From an uncultured Prevotella sp. (GTDB lineage Bacteria; Bacteroidota; Bacteroidia; Bacteroidales; Bacteroidaceae), in contig CAMOVK010000001.1 in assembly GCA_946627325.1 (NCBI GenBank), forward strand, positions 1 to 64,000: a stretch of 64,000 nucleotides of DNA, given 5' to 3'. Positions 1 through 8,942 of this stretch are shown piece by piece (within the stretch, counting starts at the first letter, position 1; each line of letters starts with the position of its first letter). Under the pieces are notes generated by a model. It was not told the DNA's origin and ran no database searches. It worked only from the letters and a program-made list of their open reading frames with translations. Position numbers and translations under genes: made by a program.

Positions 1-200
1 AGGAAGTCTTCTTTCGTTGGGTAGTCTGGCCAGATGTCTTCGATGCTGTCATAGACGTCTCCTTCGTCTTCTATCTCTTGTAGATTTTCGAGCACTTCCA
101 GAGGTGCGCCCGAGCGGATGGCGTAGTCGATGAGTTCTTCTTTAGTTGCTGGCCATGGGGCGTCTTCCAGTTTCGATGCTAATTCTAGTGTCCAATACAT
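1..200 (-). CDS. DUF2795-like small acidic protein (partial, runs off window start)
   Basis: Reverse complement of 1-200 is open and reads MYWTLELASKLEDAPWPATKEELIDYAIRSGAPLEVLENLQEIEDEGDVYDSIEDIWPDYPTKEDFL, resembling the conserved Bacteroidetes DUF2795 protein. Not in the ORF track because it is truncated. Confidence 0.85.
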   Translation of the reverse strand, partial: MYWTLELASKLEDAPWPATKEELIDYAIRSGAPLEVLENLQEIEDEGDVYDSIEDIWPDYPTKEDF

Positions 201-243
201 AGTTTTTATGGTTTTTTATTGTTTTACGAAAAATTTTTGCCCG

Positions 244-251
244 CAAAAGTA
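244..251 (-). promoter_or_regulatory. Bacteroidetes -7 element (TACTTTTG) for the DUF2795 gene
   Basis: CAAAAGTA on + strand; matches TAnnTTTG about 45 bp upstream of the ATG at 200. Confidence 0.5.
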
Positions 252-336
252 TAATTTCTCTTTTAATGTTGCAATACCTTTTGGTTGTTTTTTTATTGGA
301 CACGATGAGAGTTTGCGGGTTGTGTTTTCGTTTGTG

Positions 337-909
337 TTATTTTGTTGATAGTGGTGATGGTCTGCGTGCTTCTTTTTCTCTTATTCCTTCTGCGAAGTTT
401 AGTTTTCTTGCGAGTACGAAGAGGTAGTCGCTGAGTCGGTTGATGAAGTGTAGTATTTCGAGTTGTACTGGCGATGTTTCGTGTAGGAAGAATATTCTTC
501 TTTCTGCTCGTCGGCATACTGTTCTGCATACGTGGCATATTGCTGCGTTGTGCGATCCTCCTGACAGTACCATGTAGTCGAGTGTAGGCAGGCTTCCGTT
601 AATCATGTCGATTTCTTGTTCGAGCAGGTGTGTTTCTTCTTCTGGCAGTAGGAAGTATTCTGCGTATTTGCTTTCTGGTTCTGTTGCGAGGCTTGAGCAT
701 ATTGTGAACAGATTTCGTTGTACTCTTGTGATGAGGTCTTTATCGTGTCCATCTTTTAGCCATGAGCGCAACAGTCCGAGGTTTGCGCTTAGTTCATCTA
801 CTGTGCCGTATGCTTCTATTCTGGCGTTTGTTTTTTTCACTCTTTTTCCGCCTACGAGTCCTGTTGTTCCCTCGTCTCCGGTTCGGGTATAAATTGTAGA
901 TAGTTTCAT
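337..909 (-). CDS. Cob(I)yrinic acid a,c-diamide adenosyltransferase (PduO-type ATR)
   Basis: MKLSTIYTRTGDEGTTGLVGGKRVKKTNARIEAYGTVDELSANLG, characteristic ATR N-terminus, and CRRAER motif. Confidence 0.95.
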   Translation of the reverse strand: MKLSTIYTRTGDEGTTGLVGGKRVKKTNARIEAYGTVDELSANLGLLRSWLKDGHDKDLITRVQRNLFTICSSLATEPESKYAEYFLLPEEETHLLEQEIDMINGSLPTLDYMVLSGGSHNAAICHVCRTVCRRAERRIFFLHETSPVQLEILHFINRLSDYLFVLARKLNFAEGIREKEARRPSPLSTK

Positions 910-1436
910 TTTAGATAGATTTTATAGTGTTTGGGGTATTGTCTTTTTCCTGTTATTATTATTCCTATTTGTGGTGTGTCGTATGTTGTTGTGATGTTGT
1001 TGTTTGTTGTTATGTTGTTCCAGTGTTGTTTTGTTTGTTTGTTTTTGTTGATGTCTTCGACTATTATTATTGATTGTGGTGCTATTGTGTATATTGTGTT
1101 GTGGTTTATGAGTTTTATTGTTGTTAAGATTATTGTTTTTTTATTTTCGATTTGTTTTGTTGTTTTTGCTTTTTTGCATCCTGCTTCCATGTATTTTGTT
1201 GCGAGAGTGTCGTCTGTTTGGTTTAGGATGTTTTCTGGTTGACAGAAGTTTGCCAGTCGGAGCAGTAGTTGGTTTATTTTTCGTTTTTTTCTGTTTGTTG
1301 TTTTCAGTTGTTTGTATTGGTAGTATGGTAGTTTTTGGTTTATTATGTCTTTTATGAAGTGGTAGTCTGTTGGCGATTGCACTCCGTATCCTTTGGTGTG
1401 TCGCAGTCGTGTTATTATTGTTGCGAGGTGTAGCAT
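906..1436 (-). CDS. Short methyltransferase-like protein lacking an evident SAM motif
   Basis: N-terminus RLRHTKGYGVQSPTDYHFI and C-terminal half resemble the Bacteroidetes 'HSPFVY' class I methyltransferase-like family; overlaps the start of the ATR gene. Confidence 0.6.
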   Translation of the reverse strand: MLHLATIITRLRHTKGYGVQSPTDYHFIKDIINQKLPYYQYKQLKTTNRKKRKINQLLLRLANFCQPENILNQTDDTLATKYMEAGCKKAKTTKQIENKKTIILTTIKLINHNTIYTIAPQSIIIVEDINKNKQTKQHWNNITTNNNITTTYDTPQIGIIITGKRQYPKHYKIYLK

Positions 1437-1482
1437 ATTGGCTTTTTACTGCGTACAAAAATAGTTTATTTTTTTGTTTGTT

Positions 1483-2457
1483 TTATCTTTTTCTTATGAT
1501 TTTCTTATTGTTGATTATGCTTATGTTGGAGTGTTGTTGTGCGTTTTGTGTTGTTAGTTTTCTGCCTTGTAGGTCGTAACAAGTCGTGTTGTTCGATGCT
1601 TGTTGTGTTTGTTTGTCGTTTGTTATTTCTTCGATTGCCGATGGTTTTTTCTGATATACTCTGACGTAATCTACTCTTGATATGTATGTATGGTCTGTTT
1701 GTGCTTTTGCTGCCCATGAGCCGTCGCCCACGCTTTGGTTTACTATGATATAGAAGTCGTGGTCGAATGGCCATTGTCCTTGTTCCAGGTGTGATTGGTT
1801 TGTCGATTTTTTGTATATTCCTTTCACGTTTCCATCTACGCTCCATGTGAGTTGGTCTTCTGTCCATTCGAGGCTATATACGTGCCATTGGCTGATGTTG
1901 CAGTATTCTGAGAAGCTCGACTTTGGGTTGTTTCTGTTTCCGAGTGTGTATGTCCAGTTAGTGTGTATGGTGTGGTATGCAGTGTTTGCTGCATCTATTG
2001 ATTCGAAGATGTCTATTTCTCCTCCTTTTGGCCACGACTCTGCTGGTGGTTGTGGCATCATCCATGCTGCAGGGAAGCTGCCTTTGAAGGGTTCTACCTG
2101 CATTCTTATATCTACTTTTCCGTATGTGAATGAGAATTTGTCGCGCGTTTCGACTGCTCCTGTGAGCATATCGGCGGTATCGGTTTCTTTGTCGTTATTA
2201 GGTATGGCTTTTAGCACGAGGCATCCGTCTTCGATGTAAGCCACTTCTTCGGAGTTGCTTATCCACCTATTCCATGTTGATGAGTATCTGCGCGAACGTT
2301 GCCACTTGTCGCTGTCGGGCTGACTCCCATCAGGCTGGTCGAATTCGTCGGCGAAGACGAGGGTGTAGTCATCGGTTGTTGATTGTGCTTTGACTGATTG
2401 GCTGAACGCGATAACTGCCATTGCGGTTATGGCGGATAAAAACATTATTCGTTTCAT
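1483..2457 (-). CDS. Glycoside hydrolase family 16 (beta-glucanase/laminarinase-like), secreted, with YDLQGRKL-type C-terminal tail
   Basis: Signal peptide; GGEIDIFESID catalytic motif; VFADEFDQPDGSQPDSDKW start; C-terminal CYDLQGRKL...IINNKKIIRKR. Confidence 0.9.
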   Translation of the reverse strand: MKRIMFLSAITAMAVIAFSQSVKAQSTTDDYTLVFADEFDQPDGSQPDSDKWQRSRRYSSTWNRWISNSEEVAYIEDGCLVLKAIPNNDKETDTADMLTGAVETRDKFSFTYGKVDIRMQVEPFKGSFPAAWMMPQPPAESWPKGGEIDIFESIDAANTAYHTIHTNWTYTLGNRNNPKSSFSEYCNISQWHVYSLEWTEDQLTWSVDGNVKGIYKKSTNQSHLEQGQWPFDHDFYIIVNQSVGDGSWAAKAQTDHTYISRVDYVRVYQKKPSAIEEITNDKQTQQASNNTTCYDLQGRKLTTQNAQQHSNISIINNKKIIRKR

Positions 2458-2510
2458 ATTTCTATTTGTGAGTTTTTTATTTCTGCAACTATCTCTTTTT
2501 CAACGAGTTC

Positions 2511-2593
2511 GGATAGATGTTCTTTTCGGCTCGAAAAGATATGCTTTCCGACTTGGAAAGGTATGCTTTTCGCGGTGGAAAGTCATGCTTTCC
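2511..2593. repeat. 22-bp-period palindromic array, copy 1 (4 units; first unit degenerate)
   Basis: Units at 2511 ggatagatgttcttttc, 2533 gaaaagatatgctttcc, 2555 ggaaaggtatgcttttc, 2577 ggaaagtcatgctttcc; starts exactly 22 bp apart. Confidence 0.9.
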
Positions 2594-2647
2594 AAATTGC
2601 AAGTCACATCAATAGCTTTTCGCAAAGATAGTTTTTTATATTGAATA

Positions 2648-3652
2648 ATGTATATTTATTTGTCGAAAAATGTTTCAGTAGATACAATAAAAGCGAAAAT
2701 CGAGCGTTATTTCATCGTGCGATGGCGCAAATACATATTGCTCCTCATGCTGACAATGGCTGTTTCGGGCTGGGCTCAGTATGATGTTCCCTTTAGTCAC
2801 TATTGGGACATGGAGCCTGCATACAACCCCGCAGCGGTAGGCAAGGAGACTGTTCTGAATGCAACAGGCGCTTATGCCATAGACTTTGCTGGCTTTGAGC
2901 ATAATCCGCAGACGATGTATTTCGCTGCCGATATGCCCTTCTACTTCCTCAAGTCGTATCATGGTGCCGGCGTTTCGTTCATGAACGACCGCATAGGAGT
3001 GTTCACGCACCAACGTATGCAACTGCAATATGCCTACAAGTTCAACCTGTTTGGAGGCACATTGAGCCCTGGTATCGGACTGGGACTCATCACCGAAAGT
3101 TTTGACGGCTCAAAGCTTGACCTCGAAGACTCGAGCGACCCAGCCTTCTCGACAGCGCAACTCGACGGCAACACCTTAGACATTGCAGCCGGACTTTACT
3201 ACACCCACAAGTCGTGGTACGTAGGACTGTCGGCGCAACACATAACTGCACCGCTCATAGAACTGGGCGAAACCAACGAACTGAAAATAGACCCGACATT
3301 TTATTTCACCGCTGGATACAATATAAAACTAAGAAATCCGTTTTTATCTATACACCCCTCTGCCATCGTGCGCTATGATGGTGTTGGCTATCGAGGCGAC
3401 ATCACTGCCCGACTGCAATACACCCACGACAAGCGACGAATGTATGCAGGCATAGGATGGAGTCCAACAAACAGCGTAACGGCTTACATCGGAGGACTGT
3501 TCCATGGCATAAACATCGGATATAGCTATGAGATGTACACCTCTGCCATCAACCCAGGCAACGGAAGCCACGAACTGATAATAGGCTATCAAACAGACAT
3601 CAACCTAACAAAGAAAGGAAAAAACAAACACAAGAGCGTCAGATACCTCTAA
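2648..3652 (+). CDS. porP: PorP/SprF family type IX secretion system membrane protein (true start probably downstream of 2648)
   Basis: QYDVPFSHYWDMEPAYNPAAVGKE...YNIGYSYEMYTSAINPGNGSHELIIGY is typical PorP/SprF; located directly upstream of gldK. Confidence 0.92.
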   Translation: MYIYLSKNVSVDTIKAKIERYFIVRWRKYILLLMLTMAVSGWAQYDVPFSHYWDMEPAYNPAAVGKETVLNATGAYAIDFAGFEHNPQTMYFAADMPFYFLKSYHGAGVSFMNDRIGVFTHQRMQLQYAYKFNLFGGTLSPGIGLGLITESFDGSKLDLEDSSDPAFSTAQLDGNTLDIAAGLYYTHKSWYVGLSAQHITAPLIELGETNELKIDPTFYFTAGYNIKLRNPFLSIHPSAIVRYDGVGYRGDITARLQYTHDKRRMYAGIGWSPTNSVTAYIGGLFHGINIGYSYEMYTSAINPGNGSHELIIGYQTDINLTKKGKNKHKSVRYL

Positions 3653-3751
3653 AAACTATAAAACAAACAAAACCTAACAGACATAAAAGCGACACTAAAA
3701 AGACTAAACAGTAGAACTTATTAGGATAAAATCAAAAACAAACATACAACA

Positions 3752-5212
3752 ATGAAAAGACACTTAATCATCATCTGCATCGTAGTTCTGACGACGACCC
3801 TCGCCGGATGTTTCGGAGGGAAGACAGCCACTTCAACGGGACGCGGAGGCGAAGTGACTGGCGTAGGAGGCGGAAGAGGATTCTCCGAACCAACACCCTA
3901 CGGCATGACAATGATAAAGCGAGGATTCCTCAGAATGGGTATCGACAAGCAGGACTCTCTATGGGGAAAAGAAACACCCGTGAAAGACATATCTGTAGAT
4001 GGCTTCTGGATGGACGAAACAGAGGTAACCAACTCTAAATACAAGCAGTTTGTATTCTGGGTTCGCGACTCAATACTGCGTACCCGACTTGCTGACCCAG
4101 CCTACGGAGGCGACGAAACATACATGATTACAGAAGACAAAAATGGCGACCCCGTCACTCCACACATCAACTGGAAAAAGCAACTGCCAAAAAAACCTAA
4201 CGAAGACGAACAAAGAGCAATCGAAAGTCTTTACGTCACAAACCCTGTAACTGGCGAAAAAATGCTCGACGCTGCGCAAATGAACTATCGCTACGAAATC
4301 TACGACTACACAGCAGCCGCACTCCGAAGGAACCGACTGAACCCAGAAGAGCGCAACCTCAACACTGACGTGCCTGTAAACACGGAAGAGGTAGTAATGA
4401 TATCAAAAGACACAGCTTACATCGACGATGAAGGACGAATAGTAAGAGAAACCATAAACCGACAACTGACGGGACCATGGGACTTCCTCAACACATATAT
4501 AGTAAATATATACCCCGACACCACATGCTGGGTAAACGACTTCCGCAACTCCGACAACGAGATGTATATGCGCAACTATTTCAGCAACCCCACATACAAC
4601 GACTACCCCGTAGTAGGAGTAACATGGGAACAGGCAAACGCTTTCTGCGCTTGGCGAACCGATTACCTGCTGAAAGGACTCGGAGGAGAAGCACGCTACA
4701 TACAGCGCTACCGACTGCCAACAGAAGCAGAATGGGAATATGCAGCACGCGGACGCGACGGAACAGAATTCCCTTGGGAAAATGAACGAGTAAAAAGCGG
4801 TGACGGATGCTTCTACGCCAACTTCAAACCCGACAGAGGAAACTATACGAAAGACGGAAACCTCATAACAAGCCGCACAGGAATATACTCCTCAAACAGC
4901 AACGGACTATACGACATGGCAGGCAACGTGGCAGAATGGACAAGCACAATCTACACTGAAGCAGGAGTGGATGCCATGAACGACCTGAACCCACAACTCA
5001 AATACAACGCAGCAAAGGAAGACCCATACCGACTGAAAAAGAAAAGCGTAAGAGGTGGCTCATGGAAAGACCCAGAGTCATACATACGTTCGGCATGGCG
5101 CACATGGGAATATCAAAACCAGCCGCGTAGCTACATTGGATTCCGATGCGTACGCAGTCTGGCAAGTTCGCAAAGCACAAAACAAAAACAATCAAAAGGC
5201 AAGAAAAAATGA
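3752..5212 (+). CDS. gldK: T9SS lipoprotein GldK/PorK (formylglycine-generating-enzyme-like fold)
   Basis: Lipobox LAGCF; SUMF1-like motifs PVVGVTWEQANAFCAWR, YRLPTEAEWEYAARG, GNVAEWT, GGSWKD, GFRCVR; followed by gldLMN. Confidence 0.95.
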   Translation: MKRHLIIICIVVLTTTLAGCFGGKTATSTGRGGEVTGVGGGRGFSEPTPYGMTMIKRGFLRMGIDKQDSLWGKETPVKDISVDGFWMDETEVTNSKYKQFVFWVRDSILRTRLADPAYGGDETYMITEDKNGDPVTPHINWKKQLPKKPNEDEQRAIESLYVTNPVTGEKMLDAAQMNYRYEIYDYTAAALRRNRLNPEERNLNTDVPVNTEEVVMISKDTAYIDDEGRIVRETINRQLTGPWDFLNTYIVNIYPDTTCWVNDFRNSDNEMYMRNYFSNPTYNDYPVVGVTWEQANAFCAWRTDYLLKGLGGEARYIQRYRLPTEAEWEYAARGRDGTEFPWENERVKSGDGCFYANFKPDRGNYTKDGNLITSRTGIYSSNSNGLYDMAGNVAEWTSTIYTEAGVDAMNDLNPQLKYNAAKEDPYRLKKKSVRGGSWKDPESYIRSAWRTWEYQNQPRSYIGFRCVRSLASSQSTKQKQSKGKKK

Positions 5213-6048
5213 CAGAGTACAGTAAATTCAACATGATATACCGTCTGCAAAAGTGGATGGACAGCGTTCCAGGACAAACATTCCTCAACTACGCCTACAG
5301 CTGGGGTGCTGCCGTCGTTATCCTCGGTACACTCTTCAAACTGACACACATACCCGGAGCTAACTTCATGCTTTTCCTCGGAATGGGAACTGAGGTAGTA
5401 GTGTTCTTCCTCGCAGCCTTCGACCGACCATTCGACAAAGAGGCTGATGGCAAAGAACTGCCTACTCACGCATTTATCGACAACGAAGAAGGCGAAAACG
5501 CAGAAGAGATAGAGAGCGACGAAGCTCAAGCCGGAGTAAGCATTGCAGGCGGAGGCATAGGCGGAGGAACAATCATTATCAATGGTGGAGGTTCTGGCAG
5601 TGCTACTGCAACAAGCGAAGGAAGCAACGCAAACAATGGTACGGTTGTCGAAGGTGGACAACAAGTAGCCGCAGTAGCTGGAGGAGCATGGATCGGACAG
5701 CAACAGGAAAACACACCTGAGATGGCTGAAGCACAAGGAAACTACGTTGAAGCACTCAACAACCTGACAGAAATGTTGCAGAAAGTAGGCGACCAAAGCC
5801 AGCGACTGACACGCGACAGCGAAGAAATGGAGAACCTCAACCGAACGCTGACAGGCATCGTGAAAGTTTACGAAATGCAACTCAAGAGCGTCAGCCAACA
5901 GATAGGTACCATTGACCAAATAAACGAACAAACCCGCAACATGGCTCAACTGATAGAGCAACTCAACAGCATCTATGCACGAATGATTGAAGCAATGACT
6001 GTGAACATGAGAGTAGCCGCACCAGGAGCCGCACCTACGGGAGAGTAA
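5209..6048 (+). CDS. gldL: T9SS inner-membrane protein GldL/PorL
   Basis: Start MTEYSKFNMIYRLQKWMDSVPGQTFLNYAYSWGAAVVILGTLFKLTHIPGANFML. ATG at 5209 overlaps gldK stop (ATGA). Confidence 0.95.
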   Translation: MTEYSKFNMIYRLQKWMDSVPGQTFLNYAYSWGAAVVILGTLFKLTHIPGANFMLFLGMGTEVVVFFLAAFDRPFDKEADGKELPTHAFIDNEEGENAEEIESDEAQAGVSIAGGGIGGGTIIINGGGSGSATATSEGSNANNGTVVEGGQQVAAVAGGAWIGQQQENTPEMAEAQGNYVEALNNLTEMLQKVGDQSQRLTRDSEEMENLNRTLTGIVKVYEMQLKSVSQQIGTIDQINEQTRNMAQLIEQLNSIYARMIEAMTVNMRVAAPGAAPTGE

Positions 6049-6133
6049 AACAACCCACACAACGACAACAACGAAGGCAGAAACAACCCTTCAGATACAC
6101 ATTTCATACACATAAGCACACAACAATAAGCTA

Positions 6134-7690
6134 ATGGCTATAAAGAAAAGACCGGTAAGCCCACGCCAAAAGATGATTAACCTCATGTATGTGGTACTTA
6201 TGGCTATGCTTGCCCTCAACATATCGACAGAGGTGCTCAACGGTTTCTCAATCGTTGGCGAAAGTCTCGACCGCACAACAGCCAACTCAACCAAACAAAA
6301 CCTCGCCATGTATGGCGACTTCGAGGAACAAATGAAACACAATCCCGAGAAGGTGCGACAATGGTTTGAGAAGGCAACACAGGTGCGACAAATGAGCGAC
6401 TCTCTCTACAACTTCGCCGAAGAACTGAAACTATCAATCGTGAAAGAAGCCGATGGTAAGCAGGGCGATATAAGAAACATTCGCAACAAGGAAGACCTTG
6501 AGGCAGCGAGCCACGTCATGCTGGCACCTGGAACAGGTAAAGGGCGACGACTATTCGACGCCATAAACGGCTATCGAGACTTCATCCTCAAAATGATAAG
6601 CGACCCCGAACAAAAGAAAATCATTGCAAGCAACCTTTCGACAGACCTGCCGAAAAATGCTGTCACAATGGGAAAGAACTGGGAACAATACATGTTCGAG
6701 CAGATGCCTGTGGCTGCAGCAGTGACATTGCTGTCGAAACTTCAAAGCGACATAAGATATGCTGAAGGAGAGGTGCTGCACACCCTCGTGGCAAACATCG
6801 ACATGAAAGACATCCGTGTGAACAAACTCGATGCCTTTGTCATTCCCGAAAAGACCACTCTCTATCCTGGCGAACAGTTCAATGCGAGCATCGTTATGGC
6901 GGCTGTCGATACCACACAGCACCCCGAAATCTTTGTAAACGGACAACGAATAAACTCCTCTACTGGACGCTATTCGTTCACTGCGGGTAGTGTTGGCGAA
7001 CATCAATTTAGCGGTTACATCAGCGTGCGTAACGGCTCGGGAGACGTCTTGCGCCGCGATTTCAACCAGAAATACACAGTAATACCCGCTCCTACAGGGG
7101 CTACAGTTGCTGCCGACCTAATGAATGTTTTGTATGCCGGATACAGCAACCCAATGAGCGTGAGTGTGCCTGGTGTACCACAAAATGCAGTATCGGTAAC
7201 GATGAGCGGCGGAAGTCTGACTGCTAAAGGCAACGGAAAATATGTAGCAGTACCTTCTACTGTAGGTAAAGACGTGATTTTTACCGTCACAGCTAACGAT
7301 AAAGGCAAAACTCGACAAATGGGACAAGTGTCGTTCAAGGTTCGCAAACTGCCCGACCCAACAGCATATATTGCCATCGGCACCGACCGATTCAAAGGTG
7401 GCGGTATGACAAAAGCAGCACTTATGGGAGTGAACACATTGAGCGCAGCCATTGACGACGGACTACTCGACATCCAGTTTAAGGTGGTTAGCTTTGAAAC
7501 GGTGTTCTACGACAACATGGGTAATGCCGTTCCACTGGCTTCAAATGGTGCCAGCTTCTCGGAAAGGCAAAAGGAACAATTCCGCAAACTATCACGCAAC
7601 AAGCGTTTCTATGTACGCGGTGTGAAAGCGATTGGTCCAGACGGATTAACACGCAACCTGCCACAAGCAATGGAGGTAATCGTAAAATAA
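6134..7690 (+). CDS. gldM: T9SS protein GldM/PorM
   Basis: MAIKKRPVSPRQKMINLMYVVLMAMLALNISTEVLNGF N-terminus, position in gldKLMN cluster. Confidence 0.96.
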   Translation: MAIKKRPVSPRQKMINLMYVVLMAMLALNISTEVLNGFSIVGESLDRTTANSTKQNLAMYGDFEEQMKHNPEKVRQWFEKATQVRQMSDSLYNFAEELKLSIVKEADGKQGDIRNIRNKEDLEAASHVMLAPGTGKGRRLFDAINGYRDFILKMISDPEQKKIIASNLSTDLPKNAVTMGKNWEQYMFEQMPVAAAVTLLSKLQSDIRYAEGEVLHTLVANIDMKDIRVNKLDAFVIPEKTTLYPGEQFNASIVMAAVDTTQHPEIFVNGQRINSSTGRYSFTAGSVGEHQFSGYISVRNGSGDVLRRDFNQKYTVIPAPTGATVAADLMNVLYAGYSNPMSVSVPGVPQNAVSVTMSGGSLTAKGNGKYVAVPSTVGKDVIFTVTANDKGKTRQMGQVSFKVRKLPDPTAYIAIGTDRFKGGGMTKAALMGVNTLSAAIDDGLLDIQFKVVSFETVFYDNMGNAVPLASNGASFSERQKEQFRKLSRNKRFYVRGVKAIGPDGLTRNLPQAMEVIVK

Positions 7691-7791
7691 CAGTCCTACA
7701 AACCACTCCCATTGACGTGGAAATTTGACAAAAAGAAAACTGTCGATGAGAATTTAGAATAGAAAACATAACATTATATAACAATATAACG

Positions 7792-8850
7792 ATGAAGAAG
7801 ATTATAGTAATGATGTTATTGATTGCAGGTTGTTGCAGCGTGGCTTTCGCTCAGCCTCAACAGCGACGCAATCAGCAGGCACAACAGCAGAAAAAGTCGA
7901 ATGCCGACAACATGACAACACGTGCACGCCTCGATTTCCCCACTACCGCTCCAATGTCGGAAGACGTAGTGTGGCGTCGCGATATCTACCGCCAACTCGA
8001 CCTGACAGAGGATGCCAACGCGGGGCTATACTACCCAGTAGAACCAGTAGGCACACAGATGAACCTTTTCTCAAACCTCTTCAAACTAATGATGAGAGGA
8101 AGCAAGAATGGCGGCATTGATGTTTACGAATACAGAATCGATGGCAACGAAGTGTTCGATGATGCAAACCGAATGAAACAAAAGGATTTCCTCGACAACT
8201 TCGGCATATACTACGAGGTAAATAATGGTCGTGTTCATATCGACAACAGCGACATACCCTCAAGCGAAGTCAAAGCCTATTATCTCAAAGAAAGTGCCTA
8301 TTACGATCAGGGTACTTCCACTTTCCATCGCAAGGTCATTGCTCTCTGTCCGATAATGATGCGCGAAGACGACTTTGGCGACGGGGCTACACCCTACCCG
8401 CTCTTTTGGGTTCGCTATGACGATGTAGCTCCTTTCCTTGCTAAACAAACCATCATGACCAGCAATCTCAACAACGCTGCAACGATGAGTGTTGACGATT
8501 ATTTCACGATGAATCGCTATCAAGGAAAAATCTACAAGACAACCAATATGCTCGGTCGCACACTGGCACAATACTGCACGACTGATTCGGCTATGAATCG
8601 TGAGCAGATGCGCATCGAACAGGAACTAATCGAGTTCGAGAAAAACATTTATGGCAACCAGAAGACCGACTCCCTCGACAGCATAGCAGCAGCAGAAGCA
8701 GGAGTAAAAGGCAAGAAACTCTCGCGCAATCGTCGTGCTGGAGGCAACGACGACAACGCATCAAAGGTGTCGAAACCACGCCGCGAGCGCAGCAGCTCGT
8801 CGTCGGCAGGCTCATCAGCACGCATCTCTGTAAGAAGAGAACGACACTAA
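7792..8850 (+). CDS. gldN: T9SS protein GldN/PorN
   Basis: VVWRRDIYRQLDLTEDANAGLYYPVEPVGTQMNLFSNLFKLM; position after gldM. Confidence 0.95.
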   Translation: MKKIIVMMLLIAGCCSVAFAQPQQRRNQQAQQQKKSNADNMTTRARLDFPTTAPMSEDVVWRRDIYRQLDLTEDANAGLYYPVEPVGTQMNLFSNLFKLMMRGSKNGGIDVYEYRIDGNEVFDDANRMKQKDFLDNFGIYYEVNNGRVHIDNSDIPSSEVKAYYLKESAYYDQGTSTFHRKVIALCPIMMREDDFGDGATPYPLFWVRYDDVAPFLAKQTIMTSNLNNAATMSVDDYFTMNRYQGKIYKTTNMLGRTLAQYCTTDSAMNREQMRIEQELIEFEKNIYGNQKTDSLDSIAAAEAGVKGKKLSRNRRAGGNDDNASKVSKPRRERSSSSSAGSSARISVRRERH

Positions 8851-8860
8851 AGGAAAGCAT

Positions 8861-8885
8861 CCCTACCCCTTCACAAGGGGTGGGG
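8861..8885 (+). terminator. Stem-loop downstream of gldN
   Basis: ccctacccctt / aaggggtgggg inverted repeat after gldN stop. Confidence 0.55.
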
Positions 8886-8942
8886 AAAGAATATAAGAAA
8901 CACAAAAACAAGAGAAACTATATTATTCTAAAATAAATTGAT

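Noticed and set aside
931-1579. Plus-strand Phe/Leu/Val-rich ORFs that look like membrane peptides
   Set aside because: Artefacts of the T/G-rich complement of minus-strand genes (906-1436 and the end of GH16).
5131-6060. 309-aa minus-strand ORF antisense to gldL
   Set aside because: Fully overlaps gldL and the end of gldK; Cys/Ser/Val/His-rich translation typical of antisense frames in A/C-rich coding sequence.
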